Shown here: positions 34,745 to 45,500 of the stretch, one piece after another
How the letters are laid out: each line of letters starts with the position of its first letter
Numbering within the stretch: the stretch's first letter is position 1
DNA from: Mesorhizobium onobrychidis
Lineage (GTDB): Bacteria; Pseudomonadota; Alphaproteobacteria; Rhizobiales; Rhizobiaceae
Assembly: GCF_024707545.1 (NCBI RefSeq)
Contig: NZ_CP062229.1
Location: 3,329,501-3,393,500, forward strand
DNA length: 64,000 nucleotides
Direction: 5' to 3'
Position numbers and translations under genes: made by a program
The notes under the pieces: model-generated
What the model saw: only the letters and a program-made list of their open reading frames with translations
Told to the model about the DNA's origin: nothing
Databases searched by the model: none

Positions 34745-35623
34745 ATGGACTCCTTTCGCGACAAGATCGTTCCGGTGACCTCGATCCTCGCTGGCGTGGT
34801 GGTCGTCTGGTATGTTTTCGCCGTCATCCTCAACGCGCCGTTCCAGCGCGATCTCGACCGACGTGCCGGCGAGACGCCGGGGGTTGTGGAATTCATCGGC
34901 AAGACGATGTCGCAGCCGAAGCCGACGCTGCCGGCGCCGCATCAGGTGGCTGTGAATTTCTTCGAGAACACTTTTCTGCGCAAGGTCACCAGCAACCGCA
35001 GCCTTGTCTACAATGCCTGGGTGACGCTGTCCTCGACGCTGCTCGGCTTCGCCTTCGGCACGGCGCTCGGCATCGTGATTGCCGTCGGCATCGTGCATGT
35101 GGCGACGCTCGACCGCAGCCTGATGCCGTGGATCATCGCCTCGCAGACGATTCCGATCCTGGCGGTGGCGCCGATGATCATCGTCGTGCTGGCGGCGATC
35201 GGCGTCACAGGCCTGATCCCGAAGGCGCTGATCTCGACCTATCTGTCGTTCTTCCCGGTGGCCGTCGGCATGGTCAAGGGCCTGCGTTCGCCGGAACTCA
35301 CCCATCTCGACCTGATGCACACCTACAATGCCAGCCCGTCGCAGACCTTCTGGAAACTGCGCGTGCCGGCGTCGGTGCCGTTCCTGTTCACCTCGATGAA
35401 GGTGGCGGTCGCCGCCAGCCTGGTCGGCGCCATCGTCGGCGAACTGCCGACCGGTGCCGTCGCCGGCATCGGCGCCAAGCTGCTCGCCGGCGCCTATTAC
35501 AGCCAAACGATCGACATCTGGTCGGCGCTGGTTGCCGGCTCGGTCGTGGCGGCCTTGCTGGTGATGGTGGTCGGCATTGCCGGGCGCATCGTCGACCGCG
35601 CCATGGGCGGGAGGCCGGCATGA
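34745..35623 (+). CDS. ABC transporter permease (NitT/TauT type)
   Basis: 292-residue permease with an N-terminal helix (VTSILAGVVVVWYVFAVIL), a periplasmic segment and a C-terminal bundle of helices. The EAA-type docking loop is near MHTYNASPSQTFWKLRVPAS. It overlaps the next permease by four bases (ATGA), so the two are coupled. The ATG at 34745 coincides with the family start. Forms the translocation channel with the second permease. Confidence 0.9.
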   Translation: MDSFRDKIVPVTSILAGVVVVWYVFAVILNAPFQRDLDRRAGETPGVVEFIGKTMSQPKPTLPAPHQVAVNFFENTFLRKVTSNRSLVYNAWVTLSSTLLGFAFGTALGIVIAVGIVHVATLDRSLMPWIIASQTIPILAVAPMIIVVLAAIGVTGLIPKALISTYLSFFPVAVGMVKGLRSPELTHLDLMHTYNASPSQTFWKLRVPASVPFLFTSMKVAVAASLVGAIVGELPTGAVAGIGAKLLAGAYYSQTIDIWSALVAGSVVAALLVMVVGIAGRIVDRAMGGRPA

Positions 35624-36756
35624 GCTCTCTCCTCAGCCTTTCGTCGATCACGCCTCGTTCCTGGCAAGGGTATGCAGCGCTTGCGCTTCTTGCCGGCGCG
35701 ATCCTTCTTTGGCCGCTTGTCGATGCGGCGCCCGGTTATGGTATCGCCACCGCTGCTTTGATTTTCTTGTTGCTGCTTCTGGCAATCGAGGCCGATAATT
35801 TCCCACCGGCAATTGGGGTGGTGTTGCTCTTCCTTGGCGCGCATGGCGCGGCGTGGCTGCTGCTCGCCGGCATAACCGGCAATGAAGGCACCGCTCGTGC
35901 ATCGTTCTATTTGCTGCTTGCCGCGGCATGGCTTCTGGCCTGGCGCTGCGTGACGGTCCTGTCCGCGCTTCGCCCGACCTCGCGCTGGGCGGCAACCGCT
36001 TTGAGGCTGATCATCCCAACGATCTTCGGCGCCTGGATCCTGATTATCTGGGAAGCGGTGACGCGCGGCGCGGGCATTCCTTTCATCCTGCTGCCGCCGC
36101 CAAGCGCGATCGGCGTGCGCATCGCCAATTCGCTGCCGATGCTGGCCGCCGACGTGCGGCAGACCATCTTCAAGGCGGTGATCTTCGGCTACGTCGTTGG
36201 CAGCGGTGCCGGCTTCCTTGCCGCCATCGCCGCCGACCGCGTGCCGTTCCTACGCCGCGGGCTTTTGCCGATCGGCAATATGGTCTCGGCACTGCCGATC
36301 ATCGGCGTGGCGCCGATCATGGTCATGTGGTTCGGCTTCGACTGGCAGTCGAAGGCCGCCGTCGTCATCATCATGACCTTCTTCCCGATGCTGGTGAATA
36401 CGGTCGCCGGGCTTGCCGCCTCCGGCCATATGGAGCGCGACCTGATGCGCACCTATGCGTCTAGCTACTGGCAGACGCTGTTCAAGCTGCGGTTGCCGGC
36501 GGCGGCGCCCTTCATCTTCAACGCGCTGAAGATCAATTCGACGCTGGCGCTGATCGGCGCCATCGTTGCGGAGTTCTTCGGCACGCCGGTCGTCGGCATG
36601 GGATTCCGGATTTCGACCGAAGTCGGACGGATGAATATCGACATGGTCTGGGCCGAAATCGCAGTTGCAGCACTTGCGGGTTCGGTCTTTTATGGCGTGG
36701 TCGCTCTTTTCGAGAGAGCAGTCACGTTTTGGCATCCCTCCGTCCGTGGTGGATAG
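35620..36756 (+). CDS. ABC transporter permease with extra N-terminal membrane region (NitT/TauT type)
   Basis: 378-residue permease. The last ~250 residues are a standard transporter domain with EAA loop MRTYASSYWQTLFKLRLPAA. The first ~120 residues add a group of four hydrophobic helices (YAALALLAGAILLWPL, ATAALIFLLLLLAIE, VVLLFLGAHGAAWLLL and a fourth), making it longer than typical family members of about 260-300 residues. The extension may be a membrane scaffold; its role is unknown. It overlaps the first permease. Confidence 0.88.
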   Translation: MSSLLSLSSITPRSWQGYAALALLAGAILLWPLVDAAPGYGIATAALIFLLLLLAIEADNFPPAIGVVLLFLGAHGAAWLLLAGITGNEGTARASFYLLLAAAWLLAWRCVTVLSALRPTSRWAATALRLIIPTIFGAWILIIWEAVTRGAGIPFILLPPPSAIGVRIANSLPMLAADVRQTIFKAVIFGYVVGSGAGFLAAIAADRVPFLRRGLLPIGNMVSALPIIGVAPIMVMWFGFDWQSKAAVVIIMTFFPMLVNTVAGLAASGHMERDLMRTYASSYWQTLFKLRLPAAAPFIFNALKINSTLALIGAIVAEFFGTPVVGMGFRISTEVGRMNIDMVWAEIAVAALAGSVFYGVVALFERAVTFWHPSVRGG

Positions 36757-36836
36757 GCGGTGGCGGGTTTGGAATCAGGGCGCATTGAAGGTCCTGATCC
36801 TAAAAGGGTGAACACTTAACTTCAGAGGGTAAAAAC

Positions 36837-37808
36837 ATGAAAAGACTTGTTATTTCGATGCTGGCCGGCGCGATGTCGCTTGCCGCGTTCCAGGCGATGG
36901 CCGCCGACAAGGTGACGCTGCAGCTGAAATGGGTCACACAGGCCCAGTTCGCCGGCTACTACGTCGCCAAGGACAAGGGTTTCTATGAGGCCGAGGGCCT
37001 CGACGTCGAGATCAAGCCGGGCGGCCCCGATATCGCGCCCGAGCAGGTGATCGCCGGCGGCGGCGCCGACGTCATCGTCGACTGGATGGGCGGCGCGCTG
37101 GCCGCGCGCGAAAAGGGTGTGCCGCTGGTCAATATCGCCCAGCCGTTCAAGAAGGCCGGCATGCAGCTGGTCTGTCCCAAGGACGGCCCGGTCAAGACCG
37201 AAGCCGACTTCAAGGGCCGCACACTCGGCGTCTGGTTCTTCGGCAACGAATATCCGTTCTACGCCTGGATGAACAAGCTCGGCCTGAAGACCGACGGCGG
37301 CCCGGACGGCGTCACCGTGCTGAAGCAGAGTTTCGACGTGCAGCCGCTGATCCAGAAGCAGGCGGATTGTATTTCGGTCATGACCTACAACGAATATTGG
37401 CAGCTCATCGACGCCGGCTACAAGCCGGAAGAGCTGATCGTGTTCAACTACTCGGCCATGGGCAACGACCTGCTTGAGGACGGGCTCTATGCCTTGGAGG
37501 ACAAGCTCAAGGATCCGGCCTTCGAGGACAAGATGGTGCGTTTCGTGCGCGCCTCGATGAAGGGTTGGAAATATGCCGTCGACAATTCCGACGAGGCGGC
37601 CGGCATCGTCATGGACAATGGCGGCCAGGACGAGAATCACCAGAAGCGCATGATGGGCGAAGTCGCCAAGCTGATCGACAATGCCGACGGCAAGCTCGAC
37701 CCGGCGACTTACGCGCGCACCGCCAAGGCGCTGCTCGACCAGAAGATCATCACCAAGGAGCCGACCGGCGCCTACACGACCGCCATCACCGACAAGGCGA
37801 TCAAGTAG
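36837..37808 (+). CDS. ABC transporter substrate-binding protein (NMT1/THI5-like)
   Basis: 323-residue periplasmic protein with a Sec signal peptide (MKRLVISMLAGAMSLAAFQA). The mature part begins KVTLQLKWVTQAQFAGYYVA, the hallmark of the NMT1/THI5 family, whose members bind pyrimidine precursors of thiamine, riboflavin-like or other heteroaromatic ligands. Given its position after the reductive pyrimidine operon, uptake of uracil, thymine, hydantoins or a dihydropyrimidine is the most economical inference, but the ligand is not proven by the sequence. A strong terminator follows at 37851. Confidence 0.9.
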   Translation: MKRLVISMLAGAMSLAAFQAMAADKVTLQLKWVTQAQFAGYYVAKDKGFYEAEGLDVEIKPGGPDIAPEQVIAGGGADVIVDWMGGALAAREKGVPLVNIAQPFKKAGMQLVCPKDGPVKTEADFKGRTLGVWFFGNEYPFYAWMNKLGLKTDGGPDGVTVLKQSFDVQPLIQKQADCISVMTYNEYWQLIDAGYKPEELIVFNYSAMGNDLLEDGLYALEDKLKDPAFEDKMVRFVRASMKGWKYAVDNSDEAAGIVMDNGGQDENHQKRMMGEVAKLIDNADGKLDPATYARTAKALLDQKIITKEPTGAYTTAITDKAIK

Positions 37809-37850
37809 GGAGCCATCAATAGAGGCGATCAACTGGGCTCCTGCAGTCGA

Positions 37851-37880
37851 AAAAGGGGGCGGGCGACCGCCCCCTTTTTT
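37851..37880 (+). terminator. Rho-independent terminator after the ABC importer
   Basis: AAAAGGGGGCGG-GCGA-CCGCCCCCTTTTTT: a 12-bp perfect stem with a 4-nt loop and a run of six T. It closes the transporter gene cluster. Confidence 0.9.
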
Positions 37881-37983
37881 GGGGATGTAAAATAGCCGTT
37901 ACCGGTGGAAACATCCGCTCGCCGCAACCGTTGTTGCGGTGCATCCAGCTTCAGCGGATGTCATCGCCACAACGGAGATTTCC

Positions 37984-38433
37984 ATGCGCATGCAATCCTT
38001 CTCGCCAATGCTTTCGGGGCTGGCCGTTTCGGCTTCCTTCCTGTGCGCTTCACCGGCCTTGGCCGACATGATGAAGATGAAGGCGACGCTCGATGGCGCT
38101 CAGCAGAATCCGCCCATCACCACAGAGGGCAAAGGCGAGGCCGATCTCGGCTTCAACACCGCCACGAAACAGCTGACCTGGAACGTGACGTATTCAGGTC
38201 TCAGTGGACCGGCGACGGCCGGACATATTCACGGTCCGGCAGCAAAGGGTGAAAATGCCGGCGTCGTCGTCCCGTTCAAGGGCGCTCCGAAAAGCCCGTT
38301 CAAGGGGGCGGCGATCCTGACCGACGCGCAGGCTGCCGACCTGATGGCCGGCAAATACTACATCAACATCCATACGGCGGCCCACAAGGACGGCGAGATC
38401 CGCGGGCAGATCGAGAAGGCGGCGACGATGTAG
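37984..38433 (+). CDS. CHRD domain-containing secreted protein
   Basis: 149-residue protein with a signal peptide (SGLAVSASFLCASPALA, cleavage near residue 27). A CHRD domain follows (named for the chordin repeat). Its pattern is visible from MKATLDGAQQNPPITTEGKG through AGHIHGPAAKGENAGVVVPF to KYYINIHTAAHKDGEIRGQI. The function of bacterial CHRD proteins is largely unknown; the fold may bind metal or sugar. GGAGAT precedes the ATG. Confidence 0.88.
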   Translation: MRMQSFSPMLSGLAVSASFLCASPALADMMKMKATLDGAQQNPPITTEGKGEADLGFNTATKQLTWNVTYSGLSGPATAGHIHGPAAKGENAGVVVPFKGAPKSPFKGAAILTDAQAADLMAGKYYINIHTAAHKDGEIRGQIEKAATM

Positions 38434-38529
38434 CGCAACGTCGCCCGAGGGTGACTATAGCGCTGCATTAACCTGTCGAAGTTTGCGGGACAGAGGGGCG
38501 CGAAGGAACTCGGCCTATGCCTCTGGCAC

Positions 38530-40179
38530 TCAGGACCTGTCTCTTATCTGGGTCATCGTCCGGGTCGGCGTGATGGCCTCGGGATCGAGCCTGATCTCGA
38601 CAATCGACGGCTTGCCGCTGGCACGCGCGCGTTCGAAGGCCGGCGCGAAGTCGGCCGTCTTCTCGACCGTCTCGCCATGGCCGCCATAGGCGCGGGCGAG
38701 AGCCGCGAAGTCGGGATTCTTTAGGTCGGTGGCGACGACACGGCCCGGATACTCGCGTTCCTGATGCATGCGGATGGTGCCGTAGATGCCGTTGTTGACG
38801 ACGACGACGATGATCGGCAGATCGTACTGCACCGCGGTGGCGAACTCCTGCCCGTTCATCAGGAAGCAGCCGTCGCCGGCAAAGGCGATCACGTCGCGCT
38901 CGGGAAACAATTCCTTGGCGGCGACCGCTGCCGGCGTGCCGTAGCCCATCGAGCCGGAGGTTGGCGCTGCCTGCGTGGCAAATCGGCGGGAACGGTGGAA
39001 GCGGTGCACCCACGTCGCGTAGTTGCCGGCGCCGTTGGTGAGGATCGCGTCGTCGGGCAGCATTTTTTCGAGATAGTTCATGATCGGCCCCATCTGGACA
39101 GGGCCGGGGCCGCTTTCGGGTGGTGTCGACCAGTCGAGATAGGCTGCGTGCAGCTTCGGTGTTTCATCAGCCCATGCCGGCGTGGCAGCTGGCTTGCGCC
39201 CGGCAAAGGCTTCGACGAAAGCGGACGGCGAGGCGTTGATCGCCAGCGTCGGCCGATAGACACGGCCGAGCTCGCCTGCGTCGGCATGGACATGGACCAG
39301 CGTCTGGTCGGGGTAGGGGCTCTTGAGCAGCGTGTAGTCGGAGGATGGCATCTCGCCCATGCGGCCGCCGACGAGCAGCACGAGGTCGGCCTGCTTGATG
39401 GCGGTGGCCAGCTTCGGGTTGATGCCGATGCCGACATCGCCGGCGTAGTTCGGGTGGAGATGATCGAACAGCATCTGGCGGCGAAAGGAGCAGCCGACTG
39501 GCAGCGACCAGGCTTCGGCGATCGTCCGCATTTGCGCGACGGCCGCCGCATCCCAGCGCGTGCCGCCGAGGATCACGAAGGGGCGCTTTGCCTTGCCGAG
39601 CAGCTTTTCCAGCGCATCGATCTCGGCCTCGCCCGGCCGCGTTTCGACCGGCGTGTGGGGCAGGGCTTCCGGCGCTTCGGCCAAGCTGGTCAGCATGTCT
39701 TCCGGCAGCGAGATGACGACCGGGCCGGGACGGCCGGACGTCGCCACCGCGAAGGCGCGGGTGACGAATTCGGGGATGCGCGCGGCGTCGTCGATCTCGA
39801 CCACCCATTTGGCGATATCGCCGAAGAACCTGACGTAGTCGACCTCCTGGAAGGCCTCGCGCTGCTTGGCGTGGCTGGCGACCTGGCCGATGAACAGGAT
39901 GACGGGAACCGAATCCTGCATGGCAATGTGGATGCCGGCCGAGGCGTTGGTGGCGCCGGGGCCGCGGGTGACGAAGCAGATGCCGGGCTTGCCGGTCAGG
40001 CGACCATGGCAGTCGGCCATCATCGCAGCACCGCCCTCCTGGCGGCAGACGATGGTGCGGATCGGCGAGTCGTGCAGCGCGTCGAGCACCGCAAGGTAGG
40101 ATTCGCCGGGCACGCAATAGATACGGTCCGTTCCGTTGGCTTCGAGCGCATCGACGATCAGTTGTCCGCCGGTCTTCAT
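38530..40179 (-). CDS. Thiamine pyrophosphate-binding enzyme (acetolactate synthase-like)
   Basis: 549-residue ThDP-dependent enzyme with the three classic domains. The N-terminal PYR domain has the cofactor-activating Glu48 in CRQEGGAAM and the VTRGPGATNA strand. A central domain follows, and the C-terminal PP domain has the ThDP/Mg motif GDGCFLMNGQEFATAVQYD and VVVVNN. Members are acetolactate synthases or decarboxylases such as oxalyl-CoA decarboxylase. The start overlaps the stop of the upstream CoA-transferase (ATGA), so a CoA-thioester substrate is plausible. There is no small regulatory subunit nearby, which argues against a standard acetolactate synthase. Confidence 0.85.
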   Translation of the reverse strand: MKTGGQLIVDALEANGTDRIYCVPGESYLAVLDALHDSPIRTIVCRQEGGAAMMADCHGRLTGKPGICFVTRGPGATNASAGIHIAMQDSVPVILFIGQVASHAKQREAFQEVDYVRFFGDIAKWVVEIDDAARIPEFVTRAFAVATSGRPGPVVISLPEDMLTSLAEAPEALPHTPVETRPGEAEIDALEKLLGKAKRPFVILGGTRWDAAAVAQMRTIAEAWSLPVGCSFRRQMLFDHLHPNYAGDVGIGINPKLATAIKQADLVLLVGGRMGEMPSSDYTLLKSPYPDQTLVHVHADAGELGRVYRPTLAINASPSAFVEAFAGRKPAATPAWADETPKLHAAYLDWSTPPESGPGPVQMGPIMNYLEKMLPDDAILTNGAGNYATWVHRFHRSRRFATQAAPTSGSMGYGTPAAVAAKELFPERDVIAFAGDGCFLMNGQEFATAVQYDLPIIVVVVNNGIYGTIRMHQEREYPGRVVATDLKNPDFAALARAYGGHGETVEKTADFAPAFERARASGKPSIVEIRLDPEAITPTRTMTQIRDRS

Positions 40180-41351
40180 TTTCCTGACCTCTCCAGTTCG
40201 GCAAGGATTTCTTTGGTGTGTTCGCCGAGGCGCGGCGAGGGCCGCTCATAGAACAACGGCGTGCCCGACATGATCATTGGCGCGCGCACCGAGGGCAACA
40301 GATTGCCATGGCCGTCGTCGAGGTCGAGCCGCATGCCGCGCGCGATGGTCTGCGGGTCGGCGAACATCTCGCCGATCGTGTTGATCGGGCTGGCAGGCAC
40401 GCTTGCCGCCTCCAGCTTGGCCAGCAGCGGATCGCGATCGAAGGTCTTCAGCGCCTCGATTATATGCTCGCGCAGCGTCGCCCGGTTGGCGACCCGGGCG
40501 GGATTGGTGGCGAAATCGGGGTTCGATGGCAGGTCGTCCAATCCGACGGCGGCGCAGAATTTGGCGAACTGGCCGTCATTGCCGATCGCCAGGATGATGT
40601 GGCCGTCCTTCACCGGCACCACTTCGTAGGGCGCGATGTTCATATGCGCATTGCCCATCTGCACCGGCGATTTTCCCGAGACCAGATAGTTGAGGTTCTG
40701 GTTGCCGAGCGCCGAGATCTGGCTGTCGTAGAGCGCCATGTCGATATGCTGGCCTTCGCCGGTCTTCTCGGCGTGGCGAAGTGCGGCCTGGATGGCAATG
40801 ACCGAATAGAGGCCGGTGAAAATGTCCGATATGGCGACACCGGCTTTTTGCGGCTCGCGGCCGGCTTCGCCGGTGATCGACATCATGCCGGCCATGCCCT
40901 GGATGATGAAGTCATAGCCGGCGCGCGGCGCATACGGCCCGTCCTGGCCGAAGCCGGTGATCGAGCAATAGATCAGCCGCGGGTTGATTTTGCGCAAGCT
41001 GTCATAGTCGAGGCCATATTTCTTCAGGCCGCCGAGCTTGAAGTTCTCGATCAGCACATCTGATGTCGCGACCAGCTGGCGTACGGTCTCGGTACCTTCG
41101 GGCGTCGAGAAATCGATGGCGATGGAGCGCTTTCCGCGATTGCAGGAATGGTAGTAGGCGGCCGAAAGGTTTTCGCCGTCATGGCTCATGACGAAGGGCG
41201 GACCCCATTTGCGGGTGTCGTCGCCGCCATCAGGGCTCTCGACCTTGATCACGTCGGCGCCGAGATCGGCAAGCAACTGCCCAGCCCACGGCCCGGCCAG
41301 GATGCGGGCGAGTTCGATTACTCGGATGCCTTTCAGCGGAGGCTCGGTCAT
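40176..41351 (-). CDS. CaiB/BaiF family CoA-transferase
   Basis: 391-residue class III CoA-transferase, which moves CoA between carboxylic acids via an aspartyl-CoA thioester. The fold starts with GIRVIELARILAGPWAGQLL and the catalytic Asp lies in GVAISDIFTG (Asp176). GHIILAIGNDGQFAKFC and the C-terminal ending GEHTKEILAELE are family hallmarks. It is translationally coupled to the ThDP enzyme, so the pair likely activates an acid as its CoA ester and then cleaves or decarboxylates it. The substrate is not predictable; oxalate is one possibility. Confidence 0.88.
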   Translation of the reverse strand: MTEPPLKGIRVIELARILAGPWAGQLLADLGADVIKVESPDGGDDTRKWGPPFVMSHDGENLSAAYYHSCNRGKRSIAIDFSTPEGTETVRQLVATSDVLIENFKLGGLKKYGLDYDSLRKINPRLIYCSITGFGQDGPYAPRAGYDFIIQGMAGMMSITGEAGREPQKAGVAISDIFTGLYSVIAIQAALRHAEKTGEGQHIDMALYDSQISALGNQNLNYLVSGKSPVQMGNAHMNIAPYEVVPVKDGHIILAIGNDGQFAKFCAAVGLDDLPSNPDFATNPARVANRATLREHIIEALKTFDRDPLLAKLEAASVPASPINTIGEMFADPQTIARGMRLDLDDGHGNLLPSVRAPMIMSGTPLFYERPSPRLGEHTKEILAELERSGK

Positions 41352-41447
41352 GGATCACCGTGATTGATCGGGAACGCAGCCTGTATCAATCCCACGTGCT
41401 GCTGTCACGGTTCTTGCAATGGGCCAACCCGACCATGCCAATGTCGA

Positions 41448-42383
41448 TCACGCTTGTTTCAGCACCCTATCGGCCCATGCGGCGAAATCGTTCATGATGA
41501 TATCTCGATTCACCTCGTTCAGGCTTTCATGGCGGGTCTCGACGTAAACCTTTGAAACGAGATTCGAAAAGCCCATCCTGTACAGGCGGCCGGCGAGCTG
41601 GCCGACCGCCTTGCCGCCGTCGGTGGCGGGGTCCTTTTCGCCGCCGACCAGGCAGATCGGAAGGGCCTTGCGGACGCCGGAAAAATTGGCGTCGTCGGCA
41701 CCGTCGAAGACAAAGCCGAACAGGTCGCGCCACATCGACACGGATGCATCCCAGCCGCACAGCGGATCGGCGATGTATTTGTCGACTTCGGCTGCGTCGC
41801 GCGACAGCCAGTCGAACGGCGTCCGGCGATCGGGGACGGCCTTGCCCCAGGCCTGGAAGGTCAGTCTCGGCAGCATGCGCGACGGCATGTCGGAGCCGAG
41901 CCGGAATTTTTCCCAGGCCAGGATCATTTGTGCGGCACGGCCGGCGAGCCCGGCGGAAAAATTGGCGTTCCAGATGGCGGCGGCGTGCAGCCGGTTCGAA
42001 TGGTGAAGCATGAAATTCAGGGCTACGAGGCCGCCCATGGAATGGCCGAAGACGATGACCGGCAGGCCGGGATGGTCACCGGCGATCAGGTCGTGCACCG
42101 CCGCGATATCGGCGATGACCTTGGTGCCGCCATCCGATTGAGCGAACTGGCCGAGTGGCGCATCTGGCGCCTTGGTGGCGCCGTGGCCGCGATGGTCATG
42201 GGCGTAGACGTGGTAGCCGCGCTCACCCAGAAAGGTAGCGAAGCGGACATAGCGCGCCGCGTGTTCGGCCAGACCGTGATTAATCTGGACGACTGCGAGC
42301 GAGCGGCCCTCGGCGCGTTTCACATAAAGGTTGAGCTCGGCACCGGTCGGCGATCGGAGCACGCGCTTTTGGCTGAATGACAT
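41448..42383 (-). CDS. Alpha/beta hydrolase (lysophospholipase/monoacylglycerol lipase-like)
   Basis: 311-residue serine hydrolase. The HGLAEHAARYVRFATFLGER segment and GHGATKAPD are typical of monoacylglycerol lipase/lysophospholipase L2. The nucleophile is Ser115 in VFGHSMGGL and the catalytic His is in ETRHESLNE; an Asp in GGEKDPATDG completes the triad. ATG 42383 is used because residues before it carry no fold signal. It is divergent from the RNase T2 gene. The substrate is likely lipid esters, unproven. Confidence 0.86.
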   Translation of the reverse strand: MSFSQKRVLRSPTGAELNLYVKRAEGRSLAVVQINHGLAEHAARYVRFATFLGERGYHVYAHDHRGHGATKAPDAPLGQFAQSDGGTKVIADIAAVHDLIAGDHPGLPVIVFGHSMGGLVALNFMLHHSNRLHAAAIWNANFSAGLAGRAAQMILAWEKFRLGSDMPSRMLPRLTFQAWGKAVPDRRTPFDWLSRDAAEVDKYIADPLCGWDASVSMWRDLFGFVFDGADDANFSGVRKALPICLVGGEKDPATDGGKAVGQLAGRLYRMGFSNLVSKVYVETRHESLNEVNRDIIMNDFAAWADRVLKQA

Positions 42384-42578
42384 TGTCGCTTCGTCTCCAA
42401 CGCGCCTTGTACGCCTGCGAACGTTTGTGTGCGCCGACGCCGGTTTTGCGTCAATCCGTGATTCCGCAGCGCAGTTCTTGCGCCGCAACGCGGGGTATCG
42501 CAATTCTGACATGGAGAATTTGTTACCGAGAGAGGGCGGCAGTCTGTTGCCGCAGCAGTTTTCGGCCGGGGTACTTTT

Positions 42579-43598
42579 ATGCATATGCGGACAGGTCTTG
42601 TTTTCGGATTGGCGCTTGCCGCCGCGTCGCCGACAGGTGCTGCGTGGGCCGAGGTGAAGTTGAGCGGCTCCTTCGTGGCCGACGCCACCTGTCCAGCGAC
42701 GCAGGCCATCAAGAGCGGCAAGAATCCCGGCAACATCTCGACAGATGCGGGACAGAGCTACGAACTTCTGGCCGGCAACAAGGATGCTCCCACGCACTAT
42801 CTGATCCTCGTACCCGGGGCCGATCCGGAGCGCCGCTGGGTGAAGGTCGATTGCGGCCATGTTTCGGGCGCGTCAACGATGCCGACAGCACCCGCGCCGG
42901 CCGACCGGGAGAAGTCTGCTGCGCCCGCTTCGGGAAAACCCGAATATGTCCTCGCGCTGAGCTGGCAGCCGGCCTTTTGCGAAACCAAGCCCGGCAAGAC
43001 CGAATGCAAGGCACAGACTGCGGCCGGTTTTGACGCGACGCATTTCACCTTGCATGGGCTGTGGCCGCAGCCGAACGGAAATTTCTATTGCCTGGTGGCA
43101 GCGGCCGATAAGGCGAACGACAATCCGGCGCACTGGCAGGACCTGCCGCCGGTCGAACTCGAGCCGAACACGCGGTCGGAGCTCGATCAGGTGATGCCGG
43201 GCACTGCATCCGATCTCGACAGGCATGAGTGGATCAAGCATGGCACCTGTTACGGCAAGAGCCAGCAAGAGTATTTTTCCGATGCGCTGAACCTGACGCG
43301 CGCGGTGAATGCTTCACCGGTGCGTGATCTTTTCACGCAAAAAATTGGCCGGGTTCTGACCTCCGACCAGATCCGCGCCGCCTTCGACAGTGCTTTCGGT
43401 CCCGGCGCGGGCGAGCGGGTTCGCGTCTCCTGTTTGAACGACCGTTCGAGCGGCAGGCGGCTGATCGGCGAACTGACGCTCGGCCTGGCCGGCCCGATCG
43501 GCCCGAACTCTGCGCTCAGTAAGCTGTTGCTGGCGTCGGCGCCGACGAACGATGCCGGTTGTCCGAAAGGCACCATCGATCCGATCGAGTTCCAGTGA
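42579..43598 (+). CDS. Ribonuclease T2 family protein (periplasmic)
   Basis: 339-residue secreted RNase with a signal peptide (GLVFGLALAAASPTGAAWA). Both active-site segments are present: CAS1 THFTLHGLWPQ and CAS2 DRHEWIKHGTCYG, each with its catalytic His. RNase T2 enzymes cleave single-stranded RNA through 2',3'-cyclic phosphates. Before the catalytic domain is an extra segment of about 100 residues (FVADATCPATQAIKSG onward), and a Cys-containing tail follows the domain. It starts with ATG 42579 or 42585. Confidence 0.9.
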   Translation: MHMRTGLVFGLALAAASPTGAAWAEVKLSGSFVADATCPATQAIKSGKNPGNISTDAGQSYELLAGNKDAPTHYLILVPGADPERRWVKVDCGHVSGASTMPTAPAPADREKSAAPASGKPEYVLALSWQPAFCETKPGKTECKAQTAAGFDATHFTLHGLWPQPNGNFYCLVAAADKANDNPAHWQDLPPVELEPNTRSELDQVMPGTASDLDRHEWIKHGTCYGKSQQEYFSDALNLTRAVNASPVRDLFTQKIGRVLTSDQIRAAFDSAFGPGAGERVRVSCLNDRSSGRRLIGELTLGLAGPIGPNSALSKLLLASAPTNDAGCPKGTIDPIEFQ

Positions 43599-43805
43599 CA
43601 CGCCGTGCCGGGCGGGATGCCTACGCGCCGATGCCGCGTCCCACCTGGAGATGCCGGCGCTGACGGTGATGTCAAACCGGCTGGTGGGTGCCTTGACCGC
43701 ATGTCAAAAATGCCAAAACAGTTTGCCGTTCGGCGCGGCATCGCCTACATAGCGCGCAACTTCCATTCAATCCGACATCCAGTCGACTTTTCAGGGAAAG
43801 CGCGC

Positions 43806-45455
<1,650 letters not shown>

Positions 45456-45500
45456 AGCTTTTTTAGGGCGGCGAATTCTCAAATGATCTGAGGAGCTGAA

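Noticed and set aside
38530..41351. Oxalate degradation (oxc-frc) call for the ThDP/CoA-transferase pair
   Set aside because: The gene pairing fits, but the ThDP protein resembles acetolactate synthase-type enzymes more and no oxalate-specific residues could be verified by eye. It is left as a hypothesis only.
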